From Luminiphilus sp. (GTDB taxonomy: Bacteria; Pseudomonadota; Gammaproteobacteria; Pseudomonadales; Halieaceae): a stretch of 7,066 nt of DNA. Under the pieces are notes generated by a model. The model was not told the DNA's origin. It worked only from the letters and a program-made list of their open reading frames with translations, and did no database searches. Shown piece by piece: positions 1 through 4,816 of the stretch. The stretch lies in assembly GCA_029251065.1 (NCBI GenBank), contig JAQXEB010000132.1:1-7066 (forward strand), read 5' to 3'. Both the position numbers and the translations under genes were made by a program. Within the stretch, counting starts at the first letter, position 1. Each line of letters starts with the position of its first letter.

Positions 1-33
1 AATCAGATGCTCTACCTACTGAGCTACGCCAGC
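1..33 (-). tRNA. tRNA-Thr (probable), 5' part only, cut by window edge
   Basis: Read on the minus strand, the first 33 bases of a tRNA are visible: a 7-base acceptor strand GCTGGCG, T8-A9, a D arm with stem GCTC/GAGC around the loop AGTAGGTA, A26, the 5' side of an anticodon stem (TCTGA) and two loop bases (TT). The anticodon and the 3' half lie beyond position 1, so identity is inferred. The sequence resembles the E. coli thrU-type tRNA-Thr(UGU), and in gammaproteobacteria a tRNA-Thr/Tyr/Gly/Thr cluster before tufB commonly follows birA and the pantothenate kinase gene, as here. The cloverleaf assignment is solid; the amino acid is likely but not proven. Confidence 0.85.
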
Positions 34-95
34 TAGACGTTAGATGGACGGGCCATCACGAAGGGCGCACATGATCGTCAACAGGCGCGCTCAGG

Positions 96-806
96 TCAAG
101 CCCCATTTAGCCAAAAATCTAAACCCTCGAATACGAGATCGGTCACCCACTCGCCTTCGACGCCCAAAGCCAGGAGCTCTTTGGCGGAGCCGCCCGTTAA
201 AAAGACGGTCGCCTCCGGAAATCGACGGATAATCTCGTTAACCGCCCCATAGGTCATGAGCCATGCACCCGACGAAACGCAGGCCGCTGTCGTCGTTCCG
301 GGCATGAGACTGGCCTGAACAGTGTCATCAAATCGAATTTTGTCCGTATTCGCGATGAGCGATTCCCGCGCCAGGCCAACGCCGGGCAAGATATACCCTC
401 CAACATGGCTACCCTGAGACATCACGTCGATCGTACAAGCCGTCCCTGCATCGATCACAAGCGATGTGTTGTGCCCGCGAGCGCGAGTTGCCAGCAGGGC
501 AAGCCACCGATCCACACCAAGGGAATCGGGTAATGCGTACGCATTTTTTAAGCCTGCAAACTCCGCAACACTGCTCACAAAATGCACTGACGTACAGCCC
601 GCCGCCGTGAACAGCGTCTGGAGTTCGCACGCAAACGCCTCATCGCGAACGCATGAGACTGCTGCAGTGGCAGTGGACAAGTCGTCGCGTAACGCAAGCT
701 GCGCCTCGAGGGAGTTAAGGTCCCCTACCTCTGTACGAACAACCTTTTGGCCCTCGCGGAACTGCCATTTTATCGAGGTATTGCCCACGTCAACCAGTAT
801 GTTCAT
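96..806 (-). CDS. coaX: Type III pantothenate kinase CoaX
   Basis: A 236-residue cytoplasmic enzyme that phosphorylates pantothenate with ATP, the first step of coenzyme A synthesis. The type III (ASKHA fold) signature motifs are present: the N-terminal phosphate-binding segment DVGNT at residues 6-10, GVDRW at 97-101, the second phosphate loop DAGTA at 119-123, GGYILPG at 136-142 and LTGGSA near 204-209. Length is close to the usual 240-260. Its ATG overlaps the birA stop by four bases (ATGA, 803-806), and a GAAGG-type ribosome site lies in the last birA codons, so translation is probably coupled to birA. It ends 62 bp before the tRNA gene. The SPOR-domain gene that often follows coaX in pseudomonads is not present. 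Confidence 0.95.
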   Translation of the reverse strand: MNILVDVGNTSIKWQFREGQKVVRTEVGDLNSLEAQLALRDDLSTATAAVSCVRDEAFACELQTLFTAAGCTSVHFVSSVAEFAGLKNAYALPDSLGVDRWLALLATRARGHNTSLVIDAGTACTIDVMSQGSHVGGYILPGVGLARESLIANTDKIRFDDTVQASLMPGTTTAACVSSGAWLMTYGAVNEIIRRFPEATVFLTGGSAKELLALGVEGEWVTDLVFEGLDFWLNGA

Positions 807-1651
807 TCAGAACCGCCTTCCTTACTCTCAACATGTCCGAGTGTCACCTCGCCAGCGTACACCGTCTCAAGCGCACCCCGAAATTCAACATGTAAGCCAC
901 CGTCGACTGACAACCCCCGCGCAATGCCAATACCATCACCCAATACCGGAACGCTCACAGGCAGGTTCAGCAATAGGTCGCGACGCGGCCAGTCCAGCGC
1001 TAATCGTCTACGCACCTGTGTCGTCTCCAAGCGGCAAACCTCGACGATTGCGGTCATGACCAGGAGCGCAATACGCGAGAGGGACACGGGAGCATCGACG
1101 TGCGCTTGCAGCGCCGTTGCCGGCCTATCGATCGACTGGTAACTCGGGTGGCTCGCCACGTTGATTCCAACACCGACGATGACTGCGGTGCGCTGGTTAG
1201 CTGAATCACCAGGCAGACTGACCGTCTCAAGCAAAATACCGCCACACTTTTCGCCTCCGACAAAAAGATCGTTAGGCCACTTTATTTTGACGTCTATCGC
1301 CCACTCCGACTCAACCCGGTCGGCAATCGCAAGCGCAAAAGCGAGCGGTAAAAGACTCAAATCAGCCAGTGACGTTTCAGTATGAAAGCAATACGACAAG
1401 TAGAGATTACCTTCAGCCGGGCTCTGCCAGACGCTGCCACGACGGCCCACACCCAAGCTCTGCTGCCCTGCCAGTAAAAACGTGTCGTGTGATTCTAATG
1501 CGTCTCGCTTGAGCACCGCATTTGTTGACGTAAGGCGTTCGACACACTCAACGCGTGCCCGATGACCGATAGACTCGTTGAGCTGATCTTGCAATGCCGT
1601 TGCATCACACTCAAAGGGCTTGTCGTTCATGGCTGATGGTGAAAATGACAC
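803..1651 (-). CDS. birA: Biotin--[biotin carboxyl-carrier protein] ligase, monofunctional (no HTH domain)
   Basis: Activates biotin with ATP and transfers it to the carrier-protein lysine of acetyl-CoA carboxylase. The 282 residues begin almost directly with the catalytic domain (RLTSTN at 39-44). The biotin/adenylate loop reads GVGRRG (67-72), the central motif KIKWPNDL follows (122-129), then GGILLE (137-142), GVGIN (160-164), and a small SH3-like C-terminal domain (about 235-270). E. coli BirA has 321 residues with an N-terminal winged helix that represses bio genes; that domain is absent, so this protein should not act as the biotin repressor. The second loop residue, Arg116 in E. coli, is Val here. 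The chosen start is GTG at 1651, because AAGGGA lies 6 bases upstream; the in-frame ATG at 1630 has no ribosome site. It forms an operon with coaX. Confidence 0.93.
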   Translation of the reverse strand: MSFSPSAMNDKPFECDATALQDQLNESIGHRARVECVERLTSTNAVLKRDALESHDTFLLAGQQSLGVGRRGSVWQSPAEGNLYLSYCFHTETSLADLSLLPLAFALAIADRVESEWAIDVKIKWPNDLFVGGEKCGGILLETVSLPGDSANQRTAVIVGVGINVASHPSYQSIDRPATALQAHVDAPVSLSRIALLVMTAIVEVCRLETTQVRRRLALDWPRRDLLLNLPVSVPVLGDGIGIARGLSVDGGLHVEFRGALETVYAGEVTLGHVESKEGGSE

Positions 1652-1657
1652 TCAAGG

Positions 1658-1663
1658 TCCCTT
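1658..1663 (-). promoter_or_regulatory. Ribosome binding site favouring the GTG start of birA
   Basis: On the minus strand this reads AAGGGA, six bases before the GTG at 1651. The alternative ATG at 1630 has only TCATTTTCACCATCAGCC in front of it, which contains no purine-rich site, so the GTG start is preferred. Confidence 0.5.
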
Positions 1664-1669
1664 GGGAAT

Positions 1670-1694
1670 GTGATATACCGTGTCACGCTATCAC
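1670..1694. repeat. Imperfectly spaced inverted repeat between birA and the divergent membrane-protein gene
   Basis: GTGATA at 1670-1675 is mirrored by TATCAC at 1689-1694, with 13 bases between. It lies in the short region between the divergent starts (1651 on minus; 1703 or 1715 on plus), where an operator or promoter would be expected. Arms of six bases can occur by chance, and no strong -35/-10 pair was recognised here on either strand. Recorded only as a candidate regulator site. Confidence 0.2.
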
Positions 1695-1702
1695 GTTGCT
1701 GC

Positions 1703-2038
1703 ATGAGCCTCGATATGGTCCGATTTCTGCGATTTATCACCGTGTGTTTGTCCGTTGCTATTGGCGCGTTGTTGATTGGGCAATTGTGGATGGTCTCGCT
1801 CGACACTGCGAGCCTTATTGACGCTGGGCGTGGCGTGCTGTTCTTGCTGGTCGCACTGGGACTCATTGGAGAACAACGCCTCGGCCTTGCACTCAGTGCG
1901 TTGATCTGTCTGCCGACCGTCGTTAGCACCCCACTGTCCGGCCTTACGCCCTGGGTCGTATCGGCACAGTACGCCCTACTGGCGGCGAGCTTGGTGCTAC
2001 TCTTCACCGACATTAAGCGCGAGCGCGCTACGCTGTGA
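1703..2038 (+). CDS. Small membrane protein of unknown function, coupled to ogt
   Basis: I do not recognise the family. The 111-residue product is mostly hydrophobic, with four likely membrane helices at about residues 9-30, 36-56, 59-77 and 86-105, and a short basic tail (DIKRERATL) that would lie in the cytoplasm. The TGA stop overlaps the ogt ATG by one base (TGATG, 2036-2040), which supports a genuine translated gene and an operon with ogt. The start is uncertain: ATG at 1703, ATG at 1715 (with a weak TGAG before it) and GTG at 1670 are all in frame, and none has a good ribosome site. It starts divergently from birA with about 50 bp between. The opposite-strand reading frame here is hydrophilic, low in complexity and judged to be a shadow. 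Confidence 0.7.
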   Translation: MSLDMVRFLRFITVCLSVAIGALLIGQLWMVSLDTASLIDAGRGVLFLLVALGLIGEQRLGLALSALICLPTVVSTPLSGLTPWVVSAQYALLAASLVLLFTDIKRERATL

Positions 2039-2520
2039 TGCGCCAGCAACTCATCGCCACACCGATTGGCACCCTCCAACTGGTCAGCGAGAAAGGCGTC
2101 TTAATCGAGATCAACTGGGAGAACAAATATCGCGCAGTTGCCGAGGCCACTCGCGAGGACGGTGAGTTACTGTCGCTGGCAGCGGCGGAAGTCACTCATT
2201 TTCTCAAGGGCGAGCAACGCAGCTTTACCGTGCCGATTGAACCCAGAGGAACGGTTTTTCAAGCGTCTGTCTGGCGTGAGCTGCGCAACATCCCGTGGGG
2301 TGAAACTCGGTCCTATCACGACATTGCTTCCAGCCTCGAAAAACCCTCTGCGTCTCGAGCCGTAGGCGCAGCCATAGGCCGCAACCCATTGCCGCTCATT
2401 ATCCCTTGTCATCGCGTTATCGGCAGCAACGGATCGCTGACAGGCTTTGCGGGGGGTCTTACGATCAAACGCCAACTGCTGCTCATCGAGAGCCGTCAGC
2501 GGGGACTGAGCTTTCGTTAA
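2038..2520 (+). CDS. ogt: Methylated-DNA--protein-cysteine S-methyltransferase
   Basis: Repairs O6-alkylguanine (and O4-alkylthymine) in DNA by irreversibly moving the alkyl group to its own cysteine. The 160-residue protein has the Ogt/Ada-C layout: a variable N-terminal domain (1-70), then the DNA-binding helix-turn-helix domain with SRAVGAA (107-113, including the arginine that replaces the flipped base), the asparagine hinge (GRN, 114-116), the active site PCHRVIG (123-129, nucleophile Cys124) and the LTGFAGG segment (134-140). Length matches stand-alone Ogt proteins (about 160-180). There is no AdaA domain, so it is unlikely to be an adaptive-response sensor. Its ATG overlaps the stop of the upstream membrane-protein gene by one base; the GTG one codon earlier is an alternative start. 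The stop overlaps the convergent gene's stop in TTAA. Confidence 0.95.
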   Translation: MRQQLIATPIGTLQLVSEKGVLIEINWENKYRAVAEATREDGELLSLAAAEVTHFLKGEQRSFTVPIEPRGTVFQASVWRELRNIPWGETRSYHDIASSLEKPSASRAVGAAIGRNPLPLIIPCHRVIGSNGSLTGFAGGLTIKRQLLLIESRQRGLSFR

Positions 2521-2744
2521 GCGTCGATATCTGGAACGAGCTCATCACGCAGGCGCTCGATCGCGTCCCGCAATCGCAGCTTTTCTTTTTTCATGCGCTG
2601 AATGAGTATCCGGTCACCCCAAGGATGGGCTTGCAGTTCGTGGAGCTGCTGATCGATAGACCGATGCCGATTTTGCATGACGGATAGCCGCATTTGAGGC
2701 GTCATCGGTTCATTAGCAGCCGGTCGTTCGGTATTCGGAATCAT
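2517..2744 (-). CDS. DUF465 / YdcH-like small coiled-coil protein
   Basis: A 75-residue highly charged helical protein. Residues about 19-70 match the DUF465 (YdcH) pattern: an N-terminal HRSIDQQLHEL helix, a short turn (HPWGD), then a second helix with the family's KKEKLRLRD core (45-53), together an antiparallel coiled-coil hairpin. The function of the family is unknown. The first 20 or so residues are polar, proline-containing and probably unstructured. The start is ATG at 2744 because GGGGGAG lies seven bases upstream; an upstream in-frame start at 2783 would run through the likely promoter and ribosome site. It lies 65 bp downstream of cysQ in the same direction, but a plausible own promoter lies in that gap. 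Its TAA overlaps the ogt TAA on the other strand. Confidence 0.8.
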   Translation of the reverse strand: MIPNTERPAANEPMTPQMRLSVMQNRHRSIDQQLHELQAHPWGDRILIQRMKKEKLRLRDAIERLRDELVPDIDA

Positions 2745-2751
2745 GCGCCTG

Positions 2752-2758
2752 CTCCCCC
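2752..2758 (-). promoter_or_regulatory. Ribosome binding site deciding the start of the DUF465 gene
   Basis: The minus strand reads GGGGGAG, seven bases before ATG at 2744. This is the strongest purine-rich site in the region and selects this ATG over the in-frame ATG at 2783. Confidence 0.6.
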
Positions 2759-2771
2759 AAGCATTCCGAAT

Positions 2772-2802
2772 GTTATAACGCATTTTGCAAGCTTACAGGC
2801 AA
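2772..2802 (-). promoter_or_regulatory. Candidate sigma70 promoter for the DUF465 gene
   Basis: On the minus strand a near-consensus -10 (TATAAC, 2777-2772) lies 19 bases after TTGCCT (2802-2797), which matches four of six -35 bases. The -10 sits inside the palindrome GTTATAAC. The predicted transcript would start about 20 bases before the gene's ribosome site. The long spacer makes this moderate at best. No clear terminator for cysQ was seen in the same gap. Confidence 0.35.
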
Positions 2803-2809
2803 GTACCCG

Positions 2810-3700
2810 TTATAAAGATTTGGAAATAACCGCTGCGAAGTCGATCATGGGGTCGGCACTGGCCACAAAGGGCTCGGCCAGCAGCGAGGGCCGCCGGTTA
2901 TAGCGAATCTGCCGCCCGTTCATGTCGGTCACGCGCCCTCCGGCCGCCCGAACCAGTGCATCGCCCGCCGCCACATCCCATTCACTGCAGAGCGAGGTTC
3001 TTGGGTAAACATCCGCAACACCGCTGAGGAGGTCACAGAATTTCACGGCGCTGCCTGAATTGACCCGTTCAGTATGACCAAACCGATCAGCAAGGCTGTT
3101 GAGTAACAACTCAACACGTTTTACAGAATGACGGTGACTTGCCAGCATCACCAAGGGTCTCGATAAATCCCGTGACGACGTTTGAATGACTTGCCCTTTA
3201 AGGCCCTCGTGCTCAGAGAAAACAGCGGCTCCATTTTCCACAACACCCAGCCAATGCTCGCAGCGGCAGGGTATAGAGATTAAGCCAAGCTCAGCTTTTC
3301 CGTCGATAACGAGTGCAATATTAATCGTGAACTGATCCGTTTTCTCCAGGAACTCTTTGGTGCCGTCCAGCGGATCAACGACCCAACACGCCGACCATTT
3401 GAGACGATCCTCCAGCTGCGCGACCTCCGACTCCTCCGACAGTATGGGCAGGTTGGGAAAAAGCGCTTCGAGGCGCTCGCAGATCAGGTGATGGAGCCCC
3501 GTGTCCGCATCCGTCAGCGGCGTCGAATCACCTTTTCGAACGACCTCCAGCTCGTGTGATTTACGATAGAATGCGCGAGCAAGGTCTGATGCCTCATCGG
3601 CAATGGCCAGTAATTCAGTGAGGAGGTCCGCCAATGAAAAGACCGATTGAGACAAAATCGGCTGCAGACGCTCATTTCTATTTGTTTGGTTCCACCACAT
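2810..3700 (-). CDS. cysQ: 3'(2'),5'-bisphosphate nucleotidase CysQ
   Basis: A Mg2+-dependent, lithium-sensitive-type phosphatase that converts 3'-phosphoadenosine 5'-phosphate (PAP), a by-product of sulfate assimilation and acyl-carrier loading, to AMP. The inositol-monophosphatase fold motifs are visible in the 296 residues: TPLTDAD (60-66), the metal-binding glutamate in LSEES (87-91), VDPLDGTKEF (108-117), SGSAVKFC (215-222) and EWDVAAGDA (240-248, with WD at 241-242). E. coli CysQ has 246 residues; this protein has about 25 extra at the N terminus (MWWNQTNRNER...) and a longer C terminus. No other ATG occurs early and TAGG lies eight bases upstream, so ATG at 3700 is kept, although the true start may be internal. 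It diverges from yrfG with 19 bp between start codons; nudE, often adjacent in this cluster, is absent. Confidence 0.93.
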   Translation of the reverse strand: MWWNQTNRNERLQPILSQSVFSLADLLTELLAIADEASDLARAFYRKSHELEVVRKGDSTPLTDADTGLHHLICERLEALFPNLPILSEESEVAQLEDRLKWSACWVVDPLDGTKEFLEKTDQFTINIALVIDGKAELGLISIPCRCEHWLGVVENGAAVFSEHEGLKGQVIQTSSRDLSRPLVMLASHRHSVKRVELLLNSLADRFGHTERVNSGSAVKFCDLLSGVADVYPRTSLCSEWDVAAGDALVRAAGGRVTDMNGRQIRYNRRPSLLAEPFVASADPMIDFAAVISKSL

Positions 3701-3719
3701 TTGAGAAGCCTACCATCAG

Positions 3720-4430
3720 ATGATCGTTCAAAGCCGGCAAGACAGCATTCTTCCAACAGTAGATTGGACACAAGTTGACCACGTCCTATTGGACATGGAC
3801 GGTACCTTGCTCGATTTGGAGTTTGACAACAATTTTTGGGGTCAACGCATACACGAGCACTACGCACGGTTAAATGACATCAGCCTTCAGGCAACCGTCG
3901 AAAAATTCACACCTATTTTCCGGTCGGTAGCCGGCACGCTTGACTGGTACTCAACAGACTTCTGGAGCGATCAATACGGCTACAACATTATTGAGTACTC
4001 GAGGACCTTTGCCGAAGGAATCCGATTTCTGCCATACGCCGAAGACTTTCTTACTGCACTTAAGAGGACGGGAATTCGTTCAACTATTGTGACCAATGCC
4101 CACCCCGATATTCTCACGCTCAAAAATAGGCACACCGGAATTGTCGATAGAGTTGACGACGCGATTAGCAGTCATTCGATCGGTTTTGCAAAAGAGTCTC
4201 AGTATTTTTGGCAGCAGACGCAGACACGCCTGGGCTTTAATAAAGCAAAGACGTTGTTTTTTGACGACTCGGCGGCCGTAATTAACGCAGCACTCAAATT
4301 TGGGATTGAGGGATCTGTGACTGTTTGCCTCCCCGACACCAGTCGACCCAAGAACGTCCCGCATTCGAATTACGCGATTGATCAGTTCCAAGATGTATGG
4401 CCCTCACCGCTCGATGTCTCGGAGCACTAA
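3720..4430 (+). CDS. yrfG: GMP/IMP 5'-nucleotidase, HAD superfamily (YrfG)
   Basis: A cytoplasmic HAD phosphatase that dephosphorylates purine nucleoside monophosphates, chiefly GMP and IMP in the characterised E. coli enzyme. All four HAD motifs are seen in 236 residues: LLDMDGTLLDL (23-33, nucleophile Asp25 and acid/base Asp27), TNA (125-127), Lys158 in GFAKE, and FFDDS (180-184). The helical cap between motifs I and II contains the WYSTDFWSDQYG segment (77-88), similar to the E. coli protein, and the length is close to the E. coli 222. The first ten residues are a variable extension. Its stop overlaps the hslR start in TAATG, so the two are one operon, the order known from E. coli. The start is only 19 bp from the divergent cysQ start, so its promoter probably lies within the cysQ coding region. 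Confidence 0.93.
   Translation: MIVQSRQDSILPTVDWTQVDHVLLDMDGTLLDLEFDNNFWGQRIHEHYARLNDISLQATVEKFTPIFRSVAGTLDWYSTDFWSDQYGYNIIEYSRTFAEGIRFLPYAEDFLTALKRTGIRSTIVTNAHPDILTLKNRHTGIVDRVDDAISSHSIGFAKESQYFWQQTQTRLGFNKAKTLFFDDSAAVINAALKFGIEGSVTVCLPDTSRPKNVPHSNYAIDQFQDVWPSPLDVSEH
4421..4424 (+). promoter_or_regulatory. Ribosome binding site deciding the start of hslR
   Basis: GGAG lies five bases before ATG at 4430, inside the last codons of yrfG. It selects this start over an in-frame ATG at 4397, which would add 11 residues unlike any Hsp15 N terminus. Confidence 0.65.
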
Positions 4431-4816
4431 TGGATCGTCTAAGAGTCGATAAATGGCTGTGGGCAGCACGCTTTTTCAAAACTCGATCAATCGCCAAAAC
4501 GGCGATCGAGGGCGGTAAAGTCCACTTATCGGGTCAGCGCGTTAAAGTCTCCCGAGAAATTTGCGTCGGCGAAGTACTCGTCATTAAGCAGGGATGGGAC
4601 GAAAGGGAAATCATCGTTAAGGCACTCAGTGATAAGCGCGGCCCTGCCCCGACAGCGAAAATATTGTATGCGGAAACCGATGCCAGTATCGCACGCAGAG
4701 AGCACGAAGCGCAGGCCCGAAAGGCGGCCGGAGGCGCTGTTGCACGGCCGACCAACAAACCGGGAAAACACGAACGGAAGGCGCTCGAACGACTCCGAAA
4801 GCAGTTCGATATCTAG
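4430..4816 (+). CDS. hslR: Ribosome-associated heat shock protein Hsp15 (S4 domain)
   Basis: Binds free 50S subunits that still carry a nascent peptidyl-tRNA after premature subunit dissociation, and helps recycle them. The 128-residue protein starts with MDRLRVDKWLWAARFFKTR, the hallmark of the Hsp15 S4 RNA-binding domain (about 2-65, with IEGGKVHLSGQRVK at 27-40). It ends with a strongly basic helical tail (RPTNKPGKHERKALERLRK, 106-124) typical of the family; E. coli Hsp15 has 133 residues. The start overlaps the yrfG stop by one base and has a GGAG site. In E. coli hslR is followed by hslO (Hsp33); here a convergent diguanylate cyclase gene follows immediately, sharing the stop region CTAG, so hslO is not in this operon. 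No heat-shock promoter was recognised. Confidence 0.93.
   Translation: MDRLRVDKWLWAARFFKTRSIAKTAIEGGKVHLSGQRVKVSREICVGEVLVIKQGWDEREIIVKALSDKRGPAPTAKILYAETDASIARREHEAQARKAAGGAVARPTNKPGKHERKALERLRKQFDI

Noticed and set aside
43..57. Hairpin GATGG-acggg-CCATC between coaX and the tRNA as a terminator
   Set aside because: The stem is only five bases and no T-run follows on the minus strand; continuous transcription into the tRNA is equally possible.
76..81. TTGACG on the minus strand as -35 of a tRNA promoter
   Set aside because: No acceptable -10 hexamer lies 15-19 bases downstream, so no promoter is called.
466..1059. Long plus-strand open frame (197 codons) over coaX and birA
   Set aside because: It lies entirely opposite two strongly recognised genes, has no ribosome site of note and a composition typical of an antisense shadow.
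1627..2079. Minus-strand open frame of 150 codons opposite the small membrane protein
   Set aside because: Hydrophilic, low-complexity product without recognisable motif; it would overlap both the birA start and the ogt start, whereas the plus frame joins ogt exactly by TGATG.
2745..2783. Longer start (ATG at 2783) for the DUF465 gene
   Set aside because: It would place the likely promoter and the GGGGGAG ribosome site inside the coding region and add 13 residues not typical of the family.
3644..3649. TTGAGA as -35 of a yrfG promoter inside cysQ
   Set aside because: Five of six bases match, but nothing resembling a -10 occurs at 15-19 bases spacing.
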